Assembly: GCF_015500075.1 (NCBI RefSeq)
Contig: NZ_CP045496.1
Coordinates: forward strand, 1,994,001-2,058,000
Length of the DNA: 64,000 nucleotides
Source of the DNA: Mesorhizobium sp. INR15
GTDB lineage: Bacteria; Pseudomonadota; Alphaproteobacteria; Rhizobiales; Rhizobiaceae
Direction of reading: 5' to 3'
Shown: positions 8,961 through 18,764 of the stretch, one piece after another
How the letters are laid out: every line of letters starts with the position of its first letter
Position numbering within the stretch: position 1 is the first letter of the stretch
Program-made: the position numbers and the translations under genes
The notes under the pieces: model-generated
Seen by the model: the letters and a program-made list of their open reading frames with translations, nothing else
Database searches by the model: none
Told to the model about the DNA's origin: nothing

Positions 8961-8989
8961 CTTGAATCGCCACGTTCAAAGACACAAAT
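8961..8989 (+). promoter_or_regulatory. Sigma70-like promoter for the small RNA
   Basis: CTTGAA (8961-8966), 17 bp spacer, ACAAAT (8984-8989), similar to the rhizobial CTTGAC-N17-CTATAT pattern. It would start transcription near 8996, ahead of two hairpins. The gap between polA and the M20 gene holds no other plausible plus-strand promoter. Confidence 0.4.
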
Positions 8990-8995
8990 AAAGGT

Positions 8996-9140
8996 CATCG
9001 GCAGTTTTCGCCGAGTCCGGAGCAAGGCCCGTCCCCCGCCTATCCCGGACAATTGCGGCAGCCTATCCCCCTCTCCGGGCTGCCGCATCGTTTCGAGTAA
9101 AACGCCGCCGTGGTTCCCCCTCCACCACGGCGGCATTTTT
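8996..9140 (+). ncRNA. Candidate trans-acting small RNA with two C-rich loop hairpins
   Basis: About 145 nt lying in the 419-bp gap between polA and the M20 peptidase gene. Hairpin 1 is a perfect 9-bp stem (9055-9063 with 9078-9086). Hairpin 2 is a perfect 11-bp stem (9104-9114 with 9124-9134). Both loops contain CCCCCTC, complementary to Shine-Dalgarno sequences. Hairpin 2 is followed by ATTTTT, giving a Rho-independent end. Paired hairpins with anti-SD loops are the layout of alphaproteobacterial sRNAs such as the alpha-r14 ('cuckoo') type; membership is inference. Start position is estimated from the promoter. Confidence 0.5.
9104..9140 (+). terminator. Rho-independent terminator
   Basis: GCCGCCGTGGT pairs perfectly with ACCACGGCGGC around a 9-nt loop and is followed by ATTTTT. 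It lies 100 bp upstream of the M20 peptidase start and points with that gene, so it closes a transcript that starts in the intergenic gap, the candidate sRNA. Confidence 0.75.
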
Positions 9141-9242
9141 CTCCCAGATAGGCATTTACGGCCCGTGGTCCAATGATCGCGGGCTTTTCGTTTTGCCGTC
9201 CTGCCTTTACGGTCCCGGTTCTGCATCGAAAGGCTTTTGCAC

Positions 9243-10628
<1,386 letters not shown>

Positions 10629-10757
10629 CGGGGCGAAGAGCCAACTTTCTGTTGATTTTTCAGCGGATCGCGGCGAGGACGGGTCACCAATTCAGGTTCT
10701 GCGGACGGCCTTGCGTTTGATAGCGCGGGCCGCCGCGGTCCGCGACCGGAGAAGACA

Positions 10758-11378
<621 letters not shown>

Positions 11379-11465
11379 TGGCGGGGCGGTAGCGAGCCCT
11401 CAAAGGCCGTTGCCGGGAACCAGGCGCGGCACCGCCGCGTTGTTTCGGATCAAAGAGGGGATCAC

Positions 11466-11669
11466 ATGGCAGACCGCAAGCCGATATCGACCGCTCCCAC
11501 GGATGGCTCCAAGGTCACCGTAACGTGGAAAGACAGCGACGGCGTGATCAATGAATCCATCGCGCAACATCGCGACGATGGCTGGTGGGTCTATGTCGAC
11601 AGCCATACGCAGAAGAAGGTCGAGCCGATCAGCTGGCGGCCTCCATCCAGCGATGGCGACGACAATTAG
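11466..11669 (+). CDS. Small hydrophilic hypothetical protein
   Basis: 67 aa starting MADRKPISTAPTDGSKVTVT. Family not named. The pattern 'PISTAPTDG...VTVTW...WWVYVDS...PISWRPP' resembles short rhizobial and phage-derived proteins with a 'PI-x-TAP-x-DG' start and a C-terminal 'P-x-xW-RP' motif, some of which sit in phage tail regions. No phage gene is seen nearby. AGAGGGG lies 6 nt upstream of the ATG as a good ribosome binding site. No membrane segment. Confidence 0.6.
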   Translation: MADRKPISTAPTDGSKVTVTWKDSDGVINESIAQHRDDGWWVYVDSHTQKKVEPISWRPPSSDGDDN

Positions 11670-11779
11670 GCGAGTCGCTGGCGGGGCCGCCGGCTTTCGA
11701 ATAGCCTGAAATCGTTGATATCGAGGCCGATTCGGAGCCTTCCGCTCCGCCGTCGCCCTCATGTTCGGAGGAACGCTCT

Positions 11780-12034
11780 ATGGGTGTCGAAAGCCTGCTC
11801 GTCTTCATCATCATTGGTGCCATCGCCGGCTGGCTCGCCGGTCTCATCGTCTCAGGATTTGGCTTCGGCCTGATCGGTAACATCATCGTCGGTATCGTCG
11901 GTGCGTTTATCGCCGGCTGGCTTTTCCCGAGAATCGGATTCTCCATCGGTGGCGGCATTCTCGCCTCCATCATCCACGCCACACTCGGCGCCATCATCCT
12001 GCTGGTGCTGGTCAAGGTTTTGAAACGAGCGTGA
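11780..12034 (+). CDS. GlsB/YeaQ/YmgE-family stress membrane protein
   Basis: 84 aa, almost wholly hydrophobic with three spans and the Gly-zipper pattern of the transglycosylase-associated (Tag/YeaQ) family: IIIGAIAGWLAGLIVSG, then GNIIVGIVGAFIAGWLFP, then a C-terminal span. Family members are small inner-membrane proteins induced by osmotic, acid or general stress; biochemical role unknown. A GGAGG ribosome site lies 8 nt upstream. A second tiny membrane gene follows after 25 bp and may be co-transcribed. Confidence 0.85.
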   Translation: MGVESLLVFIIIGAIAGWLAGLIVSGFGFGLIGNIIVGIVGAFIAGWLFPRIGFSIGGGILASIIHATLGAIILLVLVKVLKRA

Positions 12035-12059
12035 GGCTCGACAATATAAAGAGCGCGCC

Positions 12060-12206
12060 ATGAAGCAGAATACTCTCTATCTCCTTATTGGCGCGCTCGT
12101 CGTCGTGGTCATCGCGCTCGGCGCGTATGTTTACCGCGAGCAGACCAAGCCGAAAGGCGTCGAGCTTAAAATCGACGACAAGGGCATATCCATTCAGCAG
12201 AATTGA
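12060..12206 (+). CDS. 48-aa single-span membrane peptide
   Basis: Short gene starting MKQNTLYLLIGALVVVVIAL. One transmembrane helix (about residues 6-24) is followed by a charged tail (YREQTKPKGVELKIDDKG). Coding is supported by a proper N-in membrane pattern, the downstream position after the YeaQ-like gene, and a stop after a hydrophilic C-terminus. Similar short proteins ending in 'K-G-V-E-I-x-I-x-xxG-I-S-I' are common beside stress genes in Rhizobiales. No function known. Confidence 0.65.
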   Translation: MKQNTLYLLIGALVVVVIALGAYVYREQTKPKGVELKIDDKGISIQQN

Positions 12207-12340
12207 GTGGCGGTCTGTTCAAAAGCAGCTTGGCTCGCTTGACCGGCCAGCGCCGTATCGTGCTTAGTCCTCGGCTTATTTTGTATGTTTTTCCAGGTCA
12301 GACCCTCAGGTGATTTCGCAAATAACACGCCGGCGATGCC

Positions 12341-13309
12341 GTGCGGGCGGCACTTTCAGCCGTTGGGCGCACCGAAGATCTGCGCTTTTCGCCTGACAAT
12401 CGTTGGCTGGCGATTGCTGGATACGGGCGCATGCGTTGCCTGATCCTGCGCATCGACATCGAGCCGACAGTTAACGGCCCCCGGATCAACATTCCGGACT
12501 TCATGGAACTGACCTCGGCGAGCATGGGCGATGTCCATGGCCTTGATTTCATAGACAACGAGACGCTTGCGGTCGCCAACCGCGATGGACTGGTCGCGAT
12601 ACTTGCCCTGCCGCATGGCGAGCCGGCTGGCCGAAGCCATGAAGTCGCGCCACTTCGGCAAATCAAGGGCGGCATGTTCTGCAGGTTGAAGTCACCTGGC
12701 TCGATTGCCGTCAAGCAGGAAGCGAACGGCAACGTCAGCCTGCTGATCTGCAACAATTACACGCATGTGGTCACCCGGCACGTCGTCAATCGGTGGCTGG
12801 GCTACCGCGCGACCAGGAACCAGCGCCTTCTGAAGCGCGGCCTTGATATACCCGACGGTGTGGCCGTCAGCCGCGACGGCGCGTGGATCGCTGTCAGCAG
12901 CCACAATACAGCGGATGTGAAGATTTACAGGATGTCCGACTCGCTTGGACCGGCGACTGAACCGGACGGCATCCTGCGGGACGCCAACTATCCGCACGGT
13001 GTGCGCTTTACCGCCGATGACCAGCACATTCTGGTTGCCGACGCCGGCAGCCCGATGCTGCATGTCTATGACCGTGGCGCCGGGTGGCATGGACATCACA
13101 TGCCGCGCTCTGTCGCCGTTCTCGACGAGGAAACCTTTCTGCGCGGCAGGGCCAATCCCGAGGAAGGCGGCCCGAAGGGGCTCGACATCGACCGCTCGAA
13201 CAGCGTCGTGGCGGTAACCTGCGAAGAGCAAATTCTCACCTTTTTCCCGCTGGCATCGATCGTGGGCGAGCAAGTGCCGCGACCAGAACACGACCTGGTC
13301 CGGATTTGA
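12341..13309 (+). CDS. Beta-propeller protein of unknown function
   Basis: 322 aa with propeller-like strands (LRFSPDNRWLAIAGYG, GVAVSRDGAWIAVSSHN, GVRFTADDQHILVADAG). No signal peptide. The start is uncertain: the only candidate near the homologous beginning is GTG 12341, no ribosome site is visible, and an in-frame stop lies at 12323, so a 5' truncation is possible. It precedes the acyltransferase gene by 151 bp and may serve the same surface-modification process, but this is inferred only from position. Could be an SMP-30/lactonase-like enzyme; I see no metal-binding signature that proves it. Confidence 0.6.
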   Translation: MRAALSAVGRTEDLRFSPDNRWLAIAGYGRMRCLILRIDIEPTVNGPRINIPDFMELTSASMGDVHGLDFIDNETLAVANRDGLVAILALPHGEPAGRSHEVAPLRQIKGGMFCRLKSPGSIAVKQEANGNVSLLICNNYTHVVTRHVVNRWLGYRATRNQRLLKRGLDIPDGVAVSRDGAWIAVSSHNTADVKIYRMSDSLGPATEPDGILRDANYPHGVRFTADDQHILVADAGSPMLHVYDRGAGWHGHHMPRSVAVLDEETFLRGRANPEEGGPKGLDIDRSNSVVAVTCEEQILTFFPLASIVGEQVPRPEHDLVRI

Positions 13310-13460
13310 ACTGTTTCTCCAACTCAGCTTCCTGGGCCGTCGCGGTGACACCCTTGGGTCAGCCCGCCGCGAGCGATGGGCCGTATTTGAAAAGCTTGGT
13401 GTTTCGACGGCCCATCTCCATCGAGATCGCATCCATCCCAATCGCCGAGCAGCTCAACCG

Positions 13461-15368
13461 ATGAAATATCGTCCCGAGATCGATGGCCTGCGCGCCGTCG
13501 CTGTGTTGCCTGTGCTGTTCTTTCATGCCGGGTTTTCCTGGGTTCCTGGCGGCTTTGCCGGTGTGGATGTCTTCTTTGTCATCAGCGGCTATCTGATCGC
13601 CAGGGTCATCGACGATGAACTCAAGGCGGGCACGTTTACCTTCCTGGGATTCTACGAGCGCCGCTTTCGCCGTATCTCACCGGCGCTCGCCGTCATGTGC
13701 ATTGCAACCATACCTTTCGCCTGGCTCTGGATGGTTCCGCAGGAATTGGATGCCTATGGGCAGAGCCTCGCCACGGCCAACCTCTCGGTGTCGAACTTCC
13801 TGTTCTGGAAGCGAGCTGGCTACTTTGACGACAGCTCGGCACTAAAGCCGCTGATCCATACCTGGTCGCTTGGCGTCGAAGAGCAATTCTACCTGGTTTT
13901 CCCAATGCTGCTCTGGGCATTGCGGCGGCGTGGCAGCGCGTTTCCTGTCGTCGCCGCATTGGTCGCGGTCAGCTTCGCGCTCACCTTCGTCTTCGCCAGG
14001 TTCGGACCCGCCGCGAATTTCTATCTGCTGCCAACCCGCTTCTGGGAGCTTGGCGCCGGCGCCTTGCTGGCATTGTGGCGGCCAACAGGATCACCGGTCG
14101 GCAGAGTTGCGGCGGAGGTCCTTTCGATGACCGGCCTGGCCCTGGTCATCGGGTCGATTTTCCTCTTGAACGGCTCCGTGCCGTATCCCGGTCCATGGAC
14201 GCTTGCGCCTGTTGTCGGTTCCGGCTTGATCATTGCCATGGCGAATGCCGAAACCATGGTCGGCAGGCTGCTGGCCTGGCGGCCGTTGGTTTTCATCGGC
14301 CTGATCAGCTACAGCCTCTACCTTTGGCATCAGCCGCTTTTTGCTTTCGCACGGATGCGGCTGTTTGGTGATGTCTCCACCACGGTTTACCTGTCTTTGA
14401 TCGCGCTGACATTGCTGCTCGCCTGCGTCACGTGGTGGTATGTCGAACAGCCGTTCCGCAATCGGCAACGTTTCACAAGGGGCCGCTTCTTCTTGCTGCT
14501 GGGCACGGTGGCGGCCGCGCTGGTCGCGTTTGGCGTTGCCGCCGACAAGACCAGCGGTTTGCCGATGCGTGGGACGGACCGGCAGCTGGCCGTGAGCCTG
14601 AAGGAGCGCATGCGTCCCAACACCGGCCTTGGCGATGATTGCGATGGGCGGCTGCCCCTCTCCAGCACATGCAGCACAAGCAAAGCCCCGACGATGATCG
14701 TCTGGGGAGATTCCTTTGCCATGCAACTGGTCGGCGGCATCATGGCGTCAAATCCTGATGCGGCGATTGTGCAATTCACCAAAAGCGCCTGCTGGTCGCT
14801 TCTGGACGCCTCGCCCACATCACTGGATTTTCCGGGCGACTGCCAGGCCTTCAATGACAATGCCAAAGCCTACATTGCCAAAACCAAGTCGCTGCGGTTC
14901 GCCGTTCTGTCTTCAACCTACGGATATGTGCGCGACCAGACAGTCCGCTTTCAGGGGGAGGTCATCCCATCAAGCGAAGAGTTCGGGCGAGGCCAGTTGC
15001 AAGCCACTCTCGACTGGCTGACGGCGCAAGGGATCACGCCTATCCTGGTTTCGCCGGCGCCGAGCGACGGTCGCGACATCGGCGCATGCCTGGCCAGATC
15101 GAGATGGCTGGATGAAGATGGCGAGAAATGCACGCCATTTTCCGCCGATGTGCGCAAGGCAGGTGCGAATGTGCGCACGATGTTGAAAAGTTTTAGAGAC
15201 CGGTACAAGGTTATCATTCTCGACGATTTCCTCTGCGGCGACAGGTTCTGCAAGGTTCAGGATGGAGACGTCATGATCTATCGAGACGGCGCTCATCTCT
15301 CGTATGAAGGTTCGCGATACCTCGGCAGGACGATGCATCTCTACGATCAGATCGTCGCGCCTCGCTGA
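13461..15368 (+). CDS. OafA/YrhL-type acyltransferase with SGNH domain
   Basis: 635 aa. The N-terminal half (about 1-350) is an integral membrane acyltransferase-3 domain with about ten spans; it begins YRPEIDGLRAVAVLPV and has the FFHAGF His and the GVDVFFVISGYLI motif. The C-terminal half (about 400-635) is a periplasmic SGNH hydrolase-like domain with the nucleophile Ser in VWGDSFAMQL and the Asp/His pair in YRDGAHLSYEG. Such fusions O-acetylate lipopolysaccharide, exopolysaccharide or peptidoglycan sugars. The sugar substrate cannot be read from sequence. The gene appears monocistronic and follows the propeller gene. Confidence 0.92.
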   Translation: MKYRPEIDGLRAVAVLPVLFFHAGFSWVPGGFAGVDVFFVISGYLIARVIDDELKAGTFTFLGFYERRFRRISPALAVMCIATIPFAWLWMVPQELDAYGQSLATANLSVSNFLFWKRAGYFDDSSALKPLIHTWSLGVEEQFYLVFPMLLWALRRRGSAFPVVAALVAVSFALTFVFARFGPAANFYLLPTRFWELGAGALLALWRPTGSPVGRVAAEVLSMTGLALVIGSIFLLNGSVPYPGPWTLAPVVGSGLIIAMANAETMVGRLLAWRPLVFIGLISYSLYLWHQPLFAFARMRLFGDVSTTVYLSLIALTLLLACVTWWYVEQPFRNRQRFTRGRFFLLLGTVAAALVAFGVAADKTSGLPMRGTDRQLAVSLKERMRPNTGLGDDCDGRLPLSSTCSTSKAPTMIVWGDSFAMQLVGGIMASNPDAAIVQFTKSACWSLLDASPTSLDFPGDCQAFNDNAKAYIAKTKSLRFAVLSSTYGYVRDQTVRFQGEVIPSSEEFGRGQLQATLDWLTAQGITPILVSPAPSDGRDIGACLARSRWLDEDGEKCTPFSADVRKAGANVRTMLKSFRDRYKVIILDDFLCGDRFCKVQDGDVMIYRDGAHLSYEGSRYLGRTMHLYDQIVAPR

Positions 15369-15529
15369 TCGGAGCCCACGCGAGGCCCAAGATGTGGCGC
15401 GGCACAGAGCCGGCTTGCATGCGGTTGGCCTATCGAAGCGCCAAATTGTTCGCGCTTAACCCGCCCTTAAACCGCCGCATCTACCCTTCAATCGGAGCGC
15501 CATAGGCACGGGGACGGACAGCGCAACGC

Positions 15530-17815
15530 ATGGCGAACCGCAGAGACAGCCGCATAGAACCCAGTTTCGAGGGGCCGCCACGGGCGAAATCCTCGGGCGG
15601 GCTGTCGGTGAGCGAGGAGGATCGCGTCGTGCCGAGCAACCGCAAAGCCTCCGCAAAGCGCAAGACGGCCAAGGCGAAGTCTTCGCGTGGTGGGCGTGGC
15701 AGAAGCCGGCGCGGCCTGTTCAGCGTGCTCGGCCGGCTCGCCTACTGGTGCTTCGTGCTGGGCATCTGGGGCGGTATCGCCGTCGCCGGCATCGTCATCT
15801 ACTACGGCGCCAAGATGCCCGCGGCCACAACCTGGTCGATCCCTGACCGCGCGCCCAACATCAAGATCGTCTCGGTCGATGGCCAACTGCTCGCCAATCG
15901 CGGCATGAGCGGCGGCGAGGCCGTCGGCCTACACGAAATGTCGCCCTATATCCCCGAAGCCGTCATCGCCATCGAGGACCGCCGTTTCTATTCGCATTTC
16001 GGTGTCGATCCGATCGGCCTTTCCCGCGCCATCGTGACCAACCTGCTCGGTGGCCACTTCTCGCAGGGCGGCTCGACGCTGACCCAGCAATTGGCGAAAA
16101 ACCTGTTCCTGAAGCCCGACCGCACGCTGGAACGCAAGGTGCAGGAAGTGCTTTTGGCGCTTTGGCTGGAGCACAAGCACACCAAGGATCAGATCCTCGA
16201 AATGTATCTCAACCGGGTCTATTTCGGCTCGGGTGCCTATGGCGTGGAAGCGGCCTCGCGCCGGTATTTCGGCAAGAGCGCCCGGGATGTGACCCTGTCG
16301 GAAGCGGCCCTGCTTGCCGGCCTCTTGAAGGCGCCGTCGCGGCTGTCTCCAGCACGTGATCCGAAGGCCGCAGAGGAGCGCTCGCAACTGGTGCTCGCCG
16401 CCATGCGCGACGAGGGCAAGATCAGCGCCAAGGAACTGACGTCGGCGATGAGCGCGCCGGCAACGCGCGCGGCATCCTATTGGACCGGCTCTGAAAACTA
16501 CGTCGCCGACACCATCATGGAGGAATTGCCTGACCTGATCGGCGATGTGCGCGGCGATATCGTCGTCGACACCACTGTCGACCTGACATTGCAGAAGCTT
16601 GCCGAGCAGTCGATACGCCGGCTGATCGACGAAAGCGGCAAGAAGCTCAATGTCACCCAGGGCGCGCTGGTCTCGATCGACGATTCAGGCGCCGTGCGCG
16701 CCATGGTCGGCGGCTATGACTACTCGACCAGCCAGTTCGACCGCGCTTCGGAAGCGCGCCGCCAGCCGGGATCGGCCTTCAAGCCCTTCGTCTACATGGC
16801 GGCGCTGGAAGCCGGTCGCACGCCGGACAGCACGCGCAACGATGCGCCGATCAAGATCGGCAACTGGACGCCGGACAATTACGGCGGCAAGTATTTCGGC
16901 AAGGTGACGCTGGCGACGGCTCTGGCCAAATCGCTGAATTCGGTGGCCGCGCAGCTGACCATGGAAGTCGGGCCCAATGCGGTGGTGGAAGCCGCCCATC
17001 GCATGGGCATCCAGTCCGACCTGCAGGCCAACACATCGATCGCGCTCGGCACTTCGGAAGTGACGCCGCTGGAGCTGACGTCGGCCTATGTCCCCTTCGC
17101 CAATGGCGGCTACAAGCCCGATATCCATTTCATCCGCCGGGTGACGACCGCCGAGGGCAAAGTGCTCTATGAAGGCGGTGGCGGCAGTGCGCCGCGCGTC
17201 GTCAAGCCCGAGATCGTCGGCATGATGAATTCGATGATGACCGGTACGGTCGAAATCGGCACCGCGAAAAAAGCGGCCTTTGCCTGGCCCTCGGCCGGCA
17301 AGACCGGAACCAGCCAGAATTCGCGCGACGCCTGGTTTGTCGGCTACACCGCCAACCTGACCACCGGCGTGTGGTTCGGCAATGATGACGGCACGCCGAT
17401 GAAAAAGGTCACCGGCGGCGCGCTGCCGGCGCAGGCCTGGCATGAGTTCATGGTGGCGGCGCATGAAGGCGTGCCGGTGCGGCCGCTGCCCGGCACCTGG
17501 AAATCGACGCCGGCCGACACCGTCGTGCCGGATGAAATCCCGTCGGCCGATGTCGCACCGCCGGTACCGTCCGCCTCAGTGGGGCATTCGGCGCCCGCCG
17601 TATCCGTGGCGGCCCCCGTGGCCCGAGCCCCTCAGCCGCCCGCACCGCTACGCGTGGCGCGCCCGGCACAGACTGTCGATGCCGATGGCTCCGGCATGCC
17701 GAGCGATGATGACAGCACCACGGCGTCGATCAAGCATCCGGTGCCGCCCGGCGACGTCGGTGGCCCAACCAAGAAGCGCAAAACGTCGATCCTCGACATC
17801 CTCGGCGGCGGTTAA
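15530..17815 (+). CDS. PBP1A-family bifunctional penicillin-binding protein
   Basis: 761 aa. Basic cytoplasmic tail (about 1-65, rich in Arg/Lys), one membrane span (about 66-88), GT51 glycosyltransferase (about 120-300, with EDRRFYSHFG and GGSTLTQQLAKNLF) and a transpeptidase domain (about 370-640, with active-site SAFK in RQPGSAFKPF, SLNSVA and KTGTSQNS). It polymerises and crosslinks peptidoglycan in the periplasm. The C-terminal 90 residues are Pro/Ala-rich and low complexity. Upstream spacing of 161 bp suggests its own promoter. The stop codon begins a copy of the dispersed palindromic repeat. Confidence 0.93.
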   Translation: MANRRDSRIEPSFEGPPRAKSSGGLSVSEEDRVVPSNRKASAKRKTAKAKSSRGGRGRSRRGLFSVLGRLAYWCFVLGIWGGIAVAGIVIYYGAKMPAATTWSIPDRAPNIKIVSVDGQLLANRGMSGGEAVGLHEMSPYIPEAVIAIEDRRFYSHFGVDPIGLSRAIVTNLLGGHFSQGGSTLTQQLAKNLFLKPDRTLERKVQEVLLALWLEHKHTKDQILEMYLNRVYFGSGAYGVEAASRRYFGKSARDVTLSEAALLAGLLKAPSRLSPARDPKAAEERSQLVLAAMRDEGKISAKELTSAMSAPATRAASYWTGSENYVADTIMEELPDLIGDVRGDIVVDTTVDLTLQKLAEQSIRRLIDESGKKLNVTQGALVSIDDSGAVRAMVGGYDYSTSQFDRASEARRQPGSAFKPFVYMAALEAGRTPDSTRNDAPIKIGNWTPDNYGGKYFGKVTLATALAKSLNSVAAQLTMEVGPNAVVEAAHRMGIQSDLQANTSIALGTSEVTPLELTSAYVPFANGGYKPDIHFIRRVTTAEGKVLYEGGGGSAPRVVKPEIVGMMNSMMTGTVEIGTAKKAAFAWPSAGKTGTSQNSRDAWFVGYTANLTTGVWFGNDDGTPMKKVTGGALPAQAWHEFMVAAHEGVPVRPLPGTWKSTPADTVVPDEIPSADVAPPVPSASVGHSAPAVSVAAPVARAPQPPAPLRVARPAQTVDADGSGMPSDDDSTTASIKHPVPPGDVGGPTKKRKTSILDILGGG

Positions 17816-17890
17816 GGCATATTGAGATTCCGCCGGCCAGGGCGTTTCCGCACGTCCCATCTCGTCTCGGCTTGACCTGAATCCTGACAT
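17813..17890. repeat. Dispersed repeat copy B (internally deleted)
   Basis: The left end (AAGGCATATTGAGATTCCGC) and right end (GGCTTGACCTGAATCCTGAC) match the two outer arms of copy A at 5731-5875, with the central half missing. It begins exactly at the TAA of the PBP gene. Confidence 0.65.
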
Positions 17891-17987
17891 GGCTTTGTTC
17901 ATGAAGCATGGGTGTAGCCCAAGAGCGGCAACTCGCCCCTCGCCACCGCAATCGCCTTCCGCTACATCTCCGGCTGGAGACCGCGAC

Positions 17988-18740
17988 ATGGCTGAGATCG
18001 ACACAAGAAAAACCATCGTGCTGACCGGCGCCAGCCGTGGCATCGGCCATGCCACGGTCAAGCGCTTTTCGCGCGAGGGCTGGCGCGTCATCACGTGCTC
18101 GCGCCAGGCCTTTGCCGAGGACTGCCCGTGGCCGGCCGGGCCGGAGGATCACATCAAGGTTGATCTCGCGGACCAGGAAGATGTCGGCATCGCGGTGTCG
18201 GAAATCCGCCATCGGCTGGAAGCGCAGGGCGGCCAGCTGCACGCATTGGTCAACAATGCCGGCATCTCGCCCAAGCTCAAGGACGGCAACAGCCGCATGA
18301 ACTCGATCGACACGCCGATGCATGTCTGGCGCGACGTGTTCCAGGTGAATTTCTTCGCACCGATCATGCTGGCGCGCGGCCTGTTCAAGGAACTGGCGAG
18401 CGCGAAAGGCTCGATCGTCAATGTCACGTCTATCGCCGGCACCCGCGTGCACCCGTTTGCTGGCACGGCCTATGCGACGTCGAAGGCGGCACTTGGTTCG
18501 CTGACGCGCGAGATGGCGCATGATTTCGGGCCGCATGGCATCCGCGTCAACGCCATCGCGCCAGGCGAGATCGACACCGCGATCCTGTCGCCGGGCACCG
18601 AGAAGATCGTAGAGACCATTCCGCTGAGAAGGTTGGGTACGACGGCGGAAGTCGCCGACATCATCTTCTTCCTGTGCTCGCAGCAGGCATCCTATGTGAC
18701 GGGTTCGGAAATCCACATCAATGGCGGCCAGCACGTCTGA
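17988..18740 (+). CDS. Short-chain dehydrogenase/reductase
   Basis: 250 aa from ATG 17988 (MAEIDTRKTIVLTGASRG); the open frame extends upstream into the repeat but the family starts here. Classical SDR motifs: nucleotide-binding TGASRGIG, NNAG at about 85-88, the active-site Ser in VNVTSIAG, YATSK (Tyr/Lys pair) and PGEIDT after the active site. These NAD(P)H enzymes reduce or oxidise carbonyl/hydroxyl groups; the substrate is not predictable, although the closest annotated types are 3-oxoacyl-ACP reductase-like or sugar/steroid dehydrogenases. Convergent with the antiporter gene, 24 bp apart. Confidence 0.9.
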   Translation: MAEIDTRKTIVLTGASRGIGHATVKRFSREGWRVITCSRQAFAEDCPWPAGPEDHIKVDLADQEDVGIAVSEIRHRLEAQGGQLHALVNNAGISPKLKDGNSRMNSIDTPMHVWRDVFQVNFFAPIMLARGLFKELASAKGSIVNVTSIAGTRVHPFAGTAYATSKAALGSLTREMAHDFGPHGIRVNAIAPGEIDTAILSPGTEKIVETIPLRRLGTTAEVADIIFFLCSQQASYVTGSEIHINGGQHV

Positions 18741-18764
18741 GTGAAGCGGGCCTCGTTCGGCGGA

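Noticed and set aside
11466..11669. Prophage remnant suggested by the small 'PI-TAP-DG' protein
   Set aside because: No integrase, tail, capsid or lysis gene and no attachment repeat in the neighbourhood.
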